A stretch of DNA of 64,000 nucleotides from Collimonas fungivorans Ter331 (GTDB taxonomy: Bacteria; Pseudomonadota; Gammaproteobacteria; Burkholderiales; Burkholderiaceae_D). Made by a program: the position numbers and the translations under genes. Location of the stretch: contig NC_015856.1 in assembly GCF_000221045.1 (NCBI RefSeq), forward strand, positions 3,616,542-3,680,541, in the 5' to 3' direction. A model generated the notes under the pieces. The model searched no databases, was not told the DNA's origin, and was given only the letters and a program-made list of their open reading frames with translations. Of the stretch, positions 38,078-47,074 are shown piece after piece; position 1 is the stretch's first letter, and every line of letters starts with the position of its first letter.

Positions 38078-38111
38078 TATCTGCAAGATGGCAGTTCTCA
38101 AACGCGTGGCA

Positions 38112-39164
38112 TCACGGCGCCAGCTCTTTTATAGAACGTTCCCACAGGTTGATGCCGCCGTCCTTGGCCTGCTCATCGATCGCCGCCAGCTCTTCTTTCG
38201 TAAAATCCAGGCGCTGCAAGGCGGCCACGTTTTCCCGGATCTGGGCCGGGCTGCTGGCGCCGATCAAGGTGGTGGTCACACGCGGATCGCGCAACACCCA
38301 GGCCAGCGCCATCTGCGCCAGGCTCTGGCCGCGGGTCTTGGCGATCTCGTTGAGAGCCCGCACCCGCGTCAGGTTTTCCGGGCTCAGGTGCGCTTGCTGC
38401 AATGAGCCGCCGCCTTCGCGGTTGATGCGCGAATCCTGCGGCACGCCGTTCAGGTATTTGTCGCTCAGCAGTCCCTGCGCCAGGGCGGTGAAAGAAATGC
38501 AGCCCATGCCTTCCTGTTCCAGCGTATCCAGCAGACCGTCTTCAATCCAGCGGTTGAACATGTTGTAGGACGGCTGGTGAATCAGGCAAGGCACTTTCCA
38601 GTCGCGCAGCAGCTTGGCTGCTTCCGCGGTCTTGGCCGGCGAATAGGACGAGACGCCGACATACAGCGCCTTGCCCTGCTGCACGGCGGTCGCCAGCGCG
38701 CTCATGGTTTCTTCCAGCGGTGTTTCCGGATCGAAGCGGTGCGAATAAAAAATATCGACATAATCCAGCCCCATGCGCTGCAGGCTCTGGTCGAGGCTGG
38801 CCAGTACATATTTGCGCGAACCGCCGCCCTGTCCGTAAGGACCCGGCCACATGTCCCAGCCGGCCTTGGTCGAAATGATCAGCTCGTCGCGGTAAGGCCG
38901 CAAGTCTTCCTTCAGGATGCGGCCGAAATTGGTTTCGGCGCTGCCGTACGGCGGCCCGTAATTGTTGGCCAGGTCGAAATGGGTAATGCCGAGGTCGAAT
39001 GCGGTGTGCACCATTTCCCGCTGGCGCGCCAGCGAGGTGGTGTCGCCGAAGTTGTGCCAGAGCCCCATCGACAACAATGGCAACTTGAGGCCGCTGCGGC
39101 CGCAAAACCGGTATTGCATCTCTTCGTAACGCTTGCTTGATGCGTGATAACTCATGACTGACAT
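38112..39164 (-). CDS. Aldo-keto reductase, YghZ/Gpr type
   Basis: 350 residues with the AKR catalytic tetrad: Asp and Tyr in DLANNYGPPYG, Lys in ISTKAGWDMWPGPYG, and His in IFYSHRFD. The GPYGQGGGSRKY insertion is typical of the YghZ (L-glyceraldehyde 3-phosphate reductase) and Kv-beta-like subgroup. It reduces aldehydes with NADPH and may detoxify methylglyoxal. AAGGAAT lies before the ATG at 39164; a second ATG at 39155 is possible. No operon partner. Confidence 0.9.
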   Translation of the reverse strand: MSVMSYHASSKRYEEMQYRFCGRSGLKLPLLSMGLWHNFGDTTSLARQREMVHTAFDLGITHFDLANNYGPPYGSAETNFGRILKEDLRPYRDELIISTKAGWDMWPGPYGQGGGSRKYVLASLDQSLQRMGLDYVDIFYSHRFDPETPLEETMSALATAVQQGKALYVGVSSYSPAKTAEAAKLLRDWKVPCLIHQPSYNMFNRWIEDGLLDTLEQEGMGCISFTALAQGLLSDKYLNGVPQDSRINREGGGSLQQAHLSPENLTRVRALNEIAKTRGQSLAQMALAWVLRDPRVTTTLIGASSPAQIRENVAALQRLDFTKEELAAIDEQAKDGGINLWERSIKELAP

Positions 39165-39346
39165 ATTCCTTTTAACGATGGTCTCTTTGAGAATTTGTTT
39201 TTGCCGGCAGGACTTGCTTCTACTAATTCTACAGAGCTATTTTGTGTCTCGCTGAGAGCGGCAAATCGCGCTTTCGTTTCCTCCCGCGGAAGCAAGCCGG
39301 ACAAGCGTCGGCTGCGGTACGGGAAAATGATTTCACCTCATCAATC

Positions 39347-39365
39347 AAGAATGATTATCATTTAT
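39347..39365 (+). promoter_or_regulatory. Fur box before the TonB-dependent receptor
   Basis: AAGAATGATTATCATTTAT matches the 19-bp Fur consensus at 13 positions, including the central palindrome. It ends 46 nt before the start codon, consistent with iron-repressed expression. Confidence 0.8.
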
Positions 39366-39411
39366 AATATCGCCTGTTATTAAAAATAAATGGCCAGGCG
39401 AGGATAAAGTT

Positions 39412-41565
39412 TTGAAAAAGCAACTAGTAGGAATATGTTCGGTCATGTTGACGCATGGCGCCATCGCAGCCGATGTGCAAACGCAGGCAAATACCGATGC
39501 GGCAGCCAGTGAAAATGTACTGCCTACGGTATCCGTCAAGGCCAGCCGGGAAGATGCGGCGGAAAAGGGTTACCAGGCCAAACGCGCGTCCGTCGGCAGC
39601 CGCAGCGACGCGGCCCTGGTCGACGTGCCGCAAGCGGTCAGCGTCGTCACCTCGCAGTTCCTGCAGGATCGCCAGCCGAGCAGCCTGGCCGAATCGCTGG
39701 ATACCGTATCCGGCGTCCACATGGGCAATACACTGGGCGGCACGCTGGATGCGATCATCAAGCGCGGCTTCGGCGACAACCGCGACAATTCCATGCTGCG
39801 CGACGGCATGCTGTCGGTGCAGCCGCGCAATTTCACGCCGACCACGGAACGCATCGAAGTGCTGAAAGGTCCGTCGTCCATGCTCTACGGCAGCATGGAC
39901 CCGGGCGGGGTGGTCAACGTCATCAGCAAAAAACCGCTGCTGGAAAACCAGCGCTCGGTCACGCTCGGCACCACCAGCTACGGCGGTCTCAGCGAACAGA
40001 TCGACCTGACCGGGCCGATCGGCGATTCCGGCCTGGCTTACCGGCTGATCGCCGACCACGAACGCAGCAATTACTGGCGCAATTTCGGCGAAACCACGCA
40101 ATCGGTAGTGGCGCCGTCGCTGGCCTGGTACGGCCGCGACACCACGCTGTCGTTCGCCTACGAACACATGAACTACTCGGTGCCGATTGACCGCGGCACC
40201 GTCATCGATACGCGCACCGGCAATCCGGTTGCGGTACCCGCCGATCGCCGTTTCGACGAAGCCTACAATATCTCGGCCGGCCGTTCCGACGCCGTCAACC
40301 TGCGCTTCGACCACAAGCTCAACGCCGACTGGACCCTGCACGGCGGCTACGGCTTCAGCCGCAGCTACTACAATGACTGGCAGGCGCGCGTGCTGTCGGT
40401 CAACTATGCCACCGGCATCGCCACCCGCCGCGTCGATTCGACCCAGAACGGCGTGCAGTCGGCGCATACGCTGACCCTGAACCTGGAAGGCAAATTAAAC
40501 TGGGGCGAGATCCGCCACGACATCGTCGGCGGCGTCGACTACATGCGCAACTACCGGGTGCTGGCCGAGCTCTACCGCGGCCCGAGCAACACCCGGTTCA
40601 ACATCTACGATCCAGTCTACGGCCAGCTGACGCCGGCCGGCAGCAAGATCAGCCCGGCCGACAGCGACCAGACCGACAAGCTGATTTCGCGCGGCGTGTT
40701 TGTGCAGGATTCGATCCATCTGGATCAACGCTGGATCTTGCTGGCCGGCGCGCGCTATGAATATTTCAATGAGCTGACCGGCAAGGGCCGTCCCTTCGTG
40801 GTCGGCAGCAAGGTCGCCGCCGGGCGCGCCACGCCGCGCGCCGGCGTGGTGTACAAGCTGGCGCCCGACTGGTCCATGTACGCCAGCTACAGCGAATCGT
40901 TCAAGCCGAATACCTCGATTGCGACGCCGATAGGCGAGTTGCCGCCGGAACTGGCCAAGGGCTATGAAATCGGCTCGAAGCTGGAAACCGAAAACCTGAC
41001 TGCCACGGTAGCGGTATTCGATATCCAGAAGCGCAACATCCAGACCACCGAAACCATAGGCGGCGTCAACTATACCCGCAACGCCGGCAAAGCCAGGTCG
41101 CGCGGACTGGAGTTCGACGCCAACGGCCGCATCAGCCAGGACCTGAGCCTGGTCGGCAGCTATGCCTACACCGAGGCACGCTACGCCGACGATCCCAAGC
41201 TGGCGGGAAATCCCCTGCCGAACACGCCGAAGCATTCGGCGTCGCTGTACCTGACACGCGACTTTGGCGTATCGCGCGTCGGTCCGGTTGAAGGCCGGGT
41301 CAGGGCCGGCGCGGGCGCCCGCGTGTTCAGCAGCCTGCCGGTGGGCGACGGCACCGGCAAGGTTTACCACCTGCCCTACGGCCGCGTGATGGATGCCTTC
41401 GTGTCATGGAATACTTTGGTCGGCGGCCAATCGGTGGATTGGCAGTTCAACATCAAGAACATCTTCGATTCGACGTATTACACCGCCAGCTGCTGCACCG
41501 GCACGCCGTTTGTCAATATCGGCGCCGGCCGCGAGTTTACGCTCAACGCCAAGCTGAATTTCTGA
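39412..41565 (+). CDS. TonB-dependent siderophore receptor
   Basis: 717 residues from a TTG start with AGGA 7 nt upstream. Signal peptide ends near GAIAAD; a TonB-box-like stretch (ENVLPTVSVKAS) leads to a plug domain (VDVPQAVSVVTSQFLQDR, EVLKGPSSMLYGSMDPGGVVNVISKKP) and a 22-strand barrel ending in Phe. It resembles ferric-siderophore receptors of the FhuA/FoxA group. The C-terminal SCCTGTP loop is usual for the family. Ligand unknown. A Fur box precedes it and the binding-protein gene starts 11 nt downstream. Confidence 0.94.
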   Translation: MKKQLVGICSVMLTHGAIAADVQTQANTDAAASENVLPTVSVKASREDAAEKGYQAKRASVGSRSDAALVDVPQAVSVVTSQFLQDRQPSSLAESLDTVSGVHMGNTLGGTLDAIIKRGFGDNRDNSMLRDGMLSVQPRNFTPTTERIEVLKGPSSMLYGSMDPGGVVNVISKKPLLENQRSVTLGTTSYGGLSEQIDLTGPIGDSGLAYRLIADHERSNYWRNFGETTQSVVAPSLAWYGRDTTLSFAYEHMNYSVPIDRGTVIDTRTGNPVAVPADRRFDEAYNISAGRSDAVNLRFDHKLNADWTLHGGYGFSRSYYNDWQARVLSVNYATGIATRRVDSTQNGVQSAHTLTLNLEGKLNWGEIRHDIVGGVDYMRNYRVLAELYRGPSNTRFNIYDPVYGQLTPAGSKISPADSDQTDKLISRGVFVQDSIHLDQRWILLAGARYEYFNELTGKGRPFVVGSKVAAGRATPRAGVVYKLAPDWSMYASYSESFKPNTSIATPIGELPPELAKGYEIGSKLETENLTATVAVFDIQKRNIQTTETIGGVNYTRNAGKARSRGLEFDANGRISQDLSLVGSYAYTEARYADDPKLAGNPLPNTPKHSASLYLTRDFGVSRVGPVEGRVRAGAGARVFSSLPVGDGTGKVYHLPYGRVMDAFVSWNTLVGGQSVDWQFNIKNIFDSTYYTASCCTGTPFVNIGAGREFTLNAKLNF

Positions 41566-41576
41566 GGACGGACGGC

Positions 41577-43505
41577 ATGAGGAAAGCATTGTTGGCTTGC
41601 GGACTGTCACTCCTCGCCGGAACGGCGCTTGCGGCGCCGGCGCTGCATGACGGCCTGCCCGAGTACCAGGCGCAAAGCGTGAGCTTGTCGCCCCAAGCCA
41701 GCTATCTCGACGAGCAAGGCGCAATCCGCATCGGCGGCGCCGAACATGCGCAATTCGTGATCGACCGTTTCAATGCCTTGTTCTCCAGCAGCCACCCCGG
41801 CGTGCGTTTTTCGGATCATGTCAAAGGTACGACCGCCACCATGCCTTTGCTCGCCTACGGACGGATGCTGTTCGGCCCAATGGGGCGCAGCGCCAATGCG
41901 GCGGAGCTGGACGCCTATGAAAAGGCGGTCGGCGCGGCGCCGCTGGAAATCCGCATCGCCCATACTTCCGACGATGCGCAGCAGGAAATGTCGTACTCCA
42001 TCGGCATCTACGTCAACCGCGCCAATCCGATCGAACGCCTGAGCGCCCGCCAGGTAGCACGCATCTTCAGCAACGGCAATCCGGAAGGCGACCTGTCTCA
42101 CTGGGGCCAGCTGGGCGCAAGCGGCGCCTGGAAAGAACGCGCCATCCATCCTTTCGGCACGCCTGAATATACCGGCATGGGCACGTACATGCAGTCAGAA
42201 CAATTGCAGGGGCGGCCCGTCAGCCCGGCATATGAGCAATGGGGCAGCACCGAAACCATCCTGAAACGGCTGGAACAGGATCCGGCGGGCATCGCGTTTG
42301 CCGCCATCGGCCACGAAAACGCCGCGCTCAGGCAGCTCGCCATCGTGTCGGAAGATGGACGCAGCGAGACACGCGGCAGCCGCCAGGATGTGGCTGCTGG
42401 CACCTATCCTTACGGCCGCTATGTGTACTTCTACTTGCGGCGCGAACCGGGACAAGCACTAGATCCGGTCGCCAAGGAATACCTGCGCCTGGTGCTGTCG
42501 CGCCAGGGCCAGGAAATCATCGCTAGCCAGGCCGGCGGTTATATTCCGCTGTCGGCGGCGGAAGTGCGCGCTGAATTGCAAAAAATCGAGTTGGCGGGAA
42601 GCGGCGTCAGCACATCAGTTCCGGCCGCACCTGGTTTGCTCCTGGCCGGAGCGGATGGCGCGACCGATCTGTTCAGGCGCTTCAATGCCATGTTTGCCGG
42701 CACACAGCCGGCAATAAACATCGGCATGGCGCTCAAAGGGTCATCGACGGGCTTGCCGGCGCTGACCGCCGACGCCGCTTCGATGGCAGTAGTCACGCAT
42801 GAAGCGAGCGCCGCCGAAATCGCCGCATTCCGGCAAGTCTGGGGATATGCGCCGCTCCTGGTCCGCATCGGCTACGCCGGTTGCGGGCAACGAGCAGCCG
42901 CCGTCTACGTCAACCGGCGCAATCCCCTGCCCGGACTGACCATGCAACAGTTAGCCCAGGTGTTTACCGCGGGCGCCCCTGCGGGCAATATCAATTTCTG
43001 GTCGCAACTGGGACTCAAGGACAGCTGGCAGCAACGCCGTATCCATCTATACGGCCTGCGCGACGATGGCGGCAGCGCCACCGTCTTGCGCAGCCGGCAC
43101 CTGGGGAAATATCCCTTTGCTCCGCATTACGAAGCGCTGGACAGCCCGCAGGCCGTATTGGCGGCGGTCGACAACGATCCTTACGGAATTGCCTTGCTCG
43201 CCCCGACCGGCATTCCGATACCCGCAACACTGCGCATATTGCCGCTGTCACCGGCCGAAGGCATGGCTGCGGTCATGCCTTCTCGCGAAAACGTGGCGGC
43301 GGGCAAATACCCCCTCGCCACATATCTGCAGATGTATTTCAATCGGCCGCCTGGCAAGGCGCTGGATGCCCAGCTCGCAAACTACCTGAGGATGATCTTG
43401 TCGCCGGCAGGCCAAAGCCTGATAGCCGGAGCGGCAAATGGCGCAGGCGGTTATCTGCCGCTGTCCGCAGACGATTTGATGAAGGAAAGGAAAAAGCTCG
43501 AATAG
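41577..43505 (+). CDS. Exported protein with two tandem PstS-like substrate-binding domains
   Basis: 642 residues; start at 41577 with GAGGACGG upstream and a signal peptide (MRKALLACGLSLLAGTALA). Two similar halves, about residues 45-335 and 350-640, each run RFNALF/RFNAMF, a KGTTATMP/KGSSTGLP turn, YVNRANP/YVNRRNP, a RIFSNGNPEG/QVFTAGAPAG box, and a C-terminal GGYIPLS/GGYLPLS. This is the periplasmic phosphate-binding (PstS/SphX) fold duplicated in one chain. Inferred role: a periplasmic binder coupled to the TonB receptor, perhaps for a phosphorylated or other anionic iron ligand. No permease nearby. Confidence 0.8.
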   Translation: MRKALLACGLSLLAGTALAAPALHDGLPEYQAQSVSLSPQASYLDEQGAIRIGGAEHAQFVIDRFNALFSSSHPGVRFSDHVKGTTATMPLLAYGRMLFGPMGRSANAAELDAYEKAVGAAPLEIRIAHTSDDAQQEMSYSIGIYVNRANPIERLSARQVARIFSNGNPEGDLSHWGQLGASGAWKERAIHPFGTPEYTGMGTYMQSEQLQGRPVSPAYEQWGSTETILKRLEQDPAGIAFAAIGHENAALRQLAIVSEDGRSETRGSRQDVAAGTYPYGRYVYFYLRREPGQALDPVAKEYLRLVLSRQGQEIIASQAGGYIPLSAAEVRAELQKIELAGSGVSTSVPAAPGLLLAGADGATDLFRRFNAMFAGTQPAINIGMALKGSSTGLPALTADAASMAVVTHEASAAEIAAFRQVWGYAPLLVRIGYAGCGQRAAAVYVNRRNPLPGLTMQQLAQVFTAGAPAGNINFWSQLGLKDSWQQRRIHLYGLRDDGGSATVLRSRHLGKYPFAPHYEALDSPQAVLAAVDNDPYGIALLAPTGIPIPATLRILPLSPAEGMAAVMPSRENVAAGKYPLATYLQMYFNRPPGKALDAQLANYLRMILSPAGQSLIAGAANGAGGYLPLSADDLMKERKKLE

Positions 43506-43523
43506 AGCAAAGCCGCAAGCAGA

Positions 43524-43545
43524 CAAACGCTGCCAGCGGCGTTTG
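43524..43545. terminator. Hairpin between convergent genes
   Basis: CAAACGC (43524-43530) pairs with GCGTTTG (43539-43545). It lies between the convergent binding-protein and DinB genes; no T-run, so weak support. Confidence 0.4.
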
Positions 43546-43557
43546 CGCGTTGATCCC

Positions 43558-44076
43558 TCAGATCGGATCGGCCCGGAGATGTTCCGGCCGGTGCAGAAAG
43601 ACCGTGAGCGTATCGCGTTGCGGCGGCACGCCGATCTGCGACAGGATGCGGCCGACGGCGCCGCGATGGTAGTTGCCGTGCGTGACCAGGTGGGTCAGCA
43701 TCTCGCCGCGCGACATGCGGCCTGCCGAGCCGTCTACGAAGGTGAACTCGACGATCTCTGCCAGCTCGGCTTCGGTTATCGTATCGGCATATGACAGCAG
43801 CCAGCGGTCGGTTTCACGGACCGCCGCGCGCAGGTCGGCCAGCGCCGGCGTCGCCGTGGTGTTCAGCGCCCGGTAGTCGTGCGGCTGGCGCTGCAGGTTG
43901 GCTTCAAAAATCCGGTCCACCACGTAGACATGGTTCAAGATGCGCGTCGCGTCATGTTTTTCGCGTTCGTGGGATTCCGGCGGCAAGGCAGCCAGCGTCG
44001 AAAACAAGGTGTCGTTGGCCCAGGCTTTGTACTCAAACAGGGTAGTCAGCAGCTTATATGTGTTCATGGTGTGCAT
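43558..44076 (-). CDS. DinB-family metal-binding protein
   Basis: 172 residues of the DinB/YfiT four-helix fold: an N-terminal YKAWANDTLFSTL helix, LNHVYVVDRIF with the first metal His, and LTHLVTHGNYHRGAVGRIL with the two further His ligands. Family members include thiol transferases and DNA-damage-induced proteins; the actual reaction is unknown. Start uncertain: 44076, with 44067 (MNTYK) equally possible as neither has a good ribosome-binding site. Confidence 0.85.
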   Translation of the reverse strand: MHTMNTYKLLTTLFEYKAWANDTLFSTLAALPPESHEREKHDATRILNHVYVVDRIFEANLQRQPHDYRALNTTATPALADLRAAVRETDRWLLSYADTITEAELAEIVEFTFVDGSAGRMSRGEMLTHLVTHGNYHRGAVGRILSQIGVPPQRDTLTVFLHRPEHLRADPI

Positions 44077-44199
44077 TCATGGCGGATCCGTACCGGCAGG
44101 CGGCGATTCACTACAATCCCTTCATTTTATGCCAGCCGCGCAATCCGCGTGGGTAAAGGCAAATCGACTCAAGACCCCGGGATGCCCTACAATCGCGCC

Positions 44200-45291
44200 A
44201 TGAGTCATTTAGATATCCTATTGCCCTTCGGCCTGCCGCCGCCCGAACTGGCGCGCGATTTATTGCGTGAATTGAAACTACCTGCCCTCGCCACCCTGAT
44301 GGCGCGCGCCAAAACCGGGCCCCGGCGCCAGGCGTTTGACGATTTTGCAAGAGCCTTGCCGCACGAAATGTGGCTGACGTCGCAATTTTCCTTGCCCGCA
44401 TTCGAACCCGTCGCGCCCGGCCAAGACAACCAGAACAGCCCCGCCCTCGCCTGCGCCGCCATGCGCGCGATGGGGCTGAGCGCTGAAAAAGGCGCCTGGT
44501 TCATGCTGCACCCAGCCCATATCCATATCGCCCGCGACCACCTGGTGCTGACCGACATCCGCCAGATCGGCTTGAGCGATGCGGAATCGCGCGAACTGTT
44601 CGATGCTGCGCTGCCGCTGTTCGCTGAAGTCGGCCGTGAGCTGGTTTACGGCGACGCCGGCACCTGGTTCCTGCGCGCCGACGACTGGCAAGGCTTGTTG
44701 TCCTCCACGCCCGACGCCACTTGCGGCCACAACATCGATATCTGGATGCCGAAGGGTAGCGGCGACCAGGCCTGGCGCAAATTGCAGAATGAAGTGCAGA
44801 TGCTGTGGTTTGCCCACCCGCTGAACGAGCGGCGCGAAATGCAAGGGCGGCAAACCGTGAATTCCCTGTGGTTATGGGGCGGCGCAGTGGCACAGCCTTG
44901 CGTGCCCGGCCAGCGCGAAGTATTCAACCTGCCGGACGGTTTCGCCGGCCTCGGCCAGTACGCCAAGGCTGCGTATGCCGGCATTGGCATCAGCGAAGTG
45001 ATCGCCGCCAGGCCCGGACATGGCCTGCTGACCTTGAGCCAGCTGATCCAGCCAGCCCTGACAGGCGAATGGTCGGACTGGCTGCGGCAGTTGCAAACCC
45101 TCGAAAGCACATGCTTCGCCCCTTTGCTGCAAGCCATGCAGCAGCGCCGGCTCGACAGCCTGTCCTTGATCGTTACCGACAGCGGCCATACGCTTGAAAT
45201 GAGCACCACCCGGCTCTCGCTCAAGAAATTCTGGCTGAAACCAGCCCTCACCGGTTTATTGCCATTGCATCCATCATCGCATTTATTATGA
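44200..45291 (+). CDS. rpfE: RpfE-like / phosphoglycerate-mutase-like protein upstream of recJ
   Basis: 363 residues beginning MSHLDILLPFGLPPPEL. It resembles the conserved cytoplasmic protein coded just before recJ in many beta- and gammaproteobacteria (RpfE in Xanthomonas, often annotated as a cofactor-independent phosphoglycerate-mutase-like protein); recognisable parts are VNSLWLWGGA and a C-terminal KKFWLKP. Catalytic function is unproven. TACAAT lies 6 nt before the ATG with no Shine-Dalgarno, so the mRNA may be leaderless; an ATG at 44182 is the alternative. It overlaps recJ by ATGA. Confidence 0.72.
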   Translation: MSHLDILLPFGLPPPELARDLLRELKLPALATLMARAKTGPRRQAFDDFARALPHEMWLTSQFSLPAFEPVAPGQDNQNSPALACAAMRAMGLSAEKGAWFMLHPAHIHIARDHLVLTDIRQIGLSDAESRELFDAALPLFAEVGRELVYGDAGTWFLRADDWQGLLSSTPDATCGHNIDIWMPKGSGDQAWRKLQNEVQMLWFAHPLNERREMQGRQTVNSLWLWGGAVAQPCVPGQREVFNLPDGFAGLGQYAKAAYAGIGISEVIAARPGHGLLTLSQLIQPALTGEWSDWLRQLQTLESTCFAPLLQAMQQRRLDSLSLIVTDSGHTLEMSTTRLSLKKFWLKPALTGLLPLHPSSHLL

Positions 45292-46982
45292 CCCGCATCG
45301 TTACCCGCCCTTATTCCTTCCGCGACTCCGAACGGCTGTGCCAGAGCGGCATCCATCCGGTGCTGGCGCGCGTGTACACGGCACGCGGCCTGCTCGACGC
45401 CAAGGAGCTGGAAAGCGAACTGAACGCCCTGATCCCGCCGTCCGGCCTGCTGCACATCGATGCCGCCGCCATTTTTCTCGCCGACGCTATCGCCGCAAAA
45501 AAGAAAATGGTGATCGTCGCCGATTACGATTGCGACGGCGCCACCGCTTGCGCCGTCGGCCTGCGCGGCTTGCGCCTGCTAGGCGCGAATATCGACTTCA
45601 TCGTGCCGAATCGCTTCGAGTACGGCTACGGCCTGACGCCGGAAATCGTCGAACTGACCGCGCGCGAAAAATCGCCGGACATCATCGTCACGGTCGACAA
45701 CGGCATCGCCAGCATCGACGGCGTGGCCGAAGCCAACCGGCGCGGCATCGAAGTAGTGGTGACCGACCATCACTTGCCGGCCGATACGCTGCCGGCGGCA
45801 AGAGTCATCGTCAATCCTAACCAGCCGGAATGCGGTTTTCCCAGCAAGAACCTGGCCGGCGTCGGCGTCATGTTCTACGTCTTGCTGGCCTTGCGCGCGG
45901 AACTTCGCCGGCGCGGCGTGTTCGATGCGCAGAGCCAGCCGAAACTGGATGTGCTGCTCGACCTGGTGGCGCTCGGCACCGTAGCCGACGTCGTCAAGCT
46001 GGACGCCAACAACCGCATCCTGGTAGCGCAAGGCCTGAAGCGCATGCGCGCCGGCCGCATGCATGCCGGCATCGCCGCGCTGTTCCGCGCCGCCGGCCGC
46101 GAAGCCCGGCGCGCCACGCCGTTCGACCTGGGTTTTGCGCTGGGCCCGCGCCTGAACGCCGCCGGCCGCCTGGCCGACATGGCGCTCGGCATCGAATGCC
46201 TGACCACCGACGACGAAGGCCGCGCCTGGGCCATTGCCCAGCAGCTCGACGCCATCAATCGCGAACGGCGCGATATCGAAGCCGGCATGCAGGACACCGC
46301 GCTGGCCTTGCTGGATGACTTCAAGCCGCAGGACAGCACCACCATCAGCGTGTTCGACGCCTCCTGGCACCAGGGCGTGATCGGCATCGTCGCCTCACGC
46401 CTGAAGGATAAATTTTATCGCCCCACCATTACTTTCGCGCCGGGCGGCGAAGGCTTGATCAAAGGATCGGGCCGTTCGATTCCCGGTTTCCATTTGCGCG
46501 ATGCGCTGGACCTGGTGTCCAAGCACGCACCCAGCCTGATCCAGAAATTCGGCGGCCATGCGATGGCAGCCGGGTTAACCATTCGCGCCGACGCCTTCGA
46601 TGCGTTCGCCGCCGCCTTCGAAAAAGTCGGACGTGAATGGCTGGGGCAGAGCCAGCTGGAACGTGTGATTGAAACCGACGGACCGCTGGAAGATGCCTAC
46701 TACACCACGCAATTCATTGAATTGATGGATGGCCAGGTGTGGGGACAGGGTTTTGCGCCGCCGCTGTTTTGCGACGAATTCAGGGTGGTTAGTCAACGCA
46801 TCCTGAAAGAGAAACATCTAAAGCTGCTGTTGGAACGCAACGGCACGCGCTACGATGCAATCTGGTTCGGGCATACCGATGAACTGGGGAGCAAGGCCAA
46901 GGTAGCGTTTCGCTTGGACGCCAATGAATATAACGGCGTTACCAAGGTACAACTGATGGTGGAACACGCGGAAGCGATGTAA
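45288..46982 (+). CDS. recJ: Single-stranded-DNA-specific exonuclease RecJ
   Basis: 564 residues, normal for beta-proteobacterial RecJ. DHH-family motifs VADYDCDGATA and VTDHHLP bind the two Mn ions; a DHHA1 domain with FGGHAMAAGL and a C-terminal OB fold follow. It degrades single-stranded DNA 5' to 3' in recombination and mismatch repair. ATG overlaps the upstream stop, so it is coupled to rpfE. Confidence 0.96.
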   Translation: MTRIVTRPYSFRDSERLCQSGIHPVLARVYTARGLLDAKELESELNALIPPSGLLHIDAAAIFLADAIAAKKKMVIVADYDCDGATACAVGLRGLRLLGANIDFIVPNRFEYGYGLTPEIVELTAREKSPDIIVTVDNGIASIDGVAEANRRGIEVVVTDHHLPADTLPAARVIVNPNQPECGFPSKNLAGVGVMFYVLLALRAELRRRGVFDAQSQPKLDVLLDLVALGTVADVVKLDANNRILVAQGLKRMRAGRMHAGIAALFRAAGREARRATPFDLGFALGPRLNAAGRLADMALGIECLTTDDEGRAWAIAQQLDAINRERRDIEAGMQDTALALLDDFKPQDSTTISVFDASWHQGVIGIVASRLKDKFYRPTITFAPGGEGLIKGSGRSIPGFHLRDALDLVSKHAPSLIQKFGGHAMAAGLTIRADAFDAFAAAFEKVGREWLGQSQLERVIETDGPLEDAYYTTQFIELMDGQVWGQGFAPPLFCDEFRVVSQRILKEKHLKLLLERNGTRYDAIWFGHTDELGSKAKVAFRLDANEYNGVTKVQLMVEHAEAM

Positions 46983-47016
46983 TCCTTGAGCGCGGAACGT
47001 AATGCCCCATGGCCCG

Positions 47017-47074
47017 TTAATTAGGGTCAGAGTCGAATTGTTTTCTCAAACAATTCGACTCTGACCCTAATTAA
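47017..47074. repeat. Dispersed palindrome, GGGTCAGAGT family, overlapping an ORF end
   Basis: Perfect 24-bp arms at 47017-47040 and 47051-47074, extendable by three base pairs into the loop. Core TTAGGGTCAGAGTCGAATT is the same as at 25176. The stop codon of the AraC-family gene (47071-47073) lies inside the right arm, so the repeat supplies that gene's end. It also lies 35 nt after recJ and may terminate both convergent genes. Confidence 0.88.
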
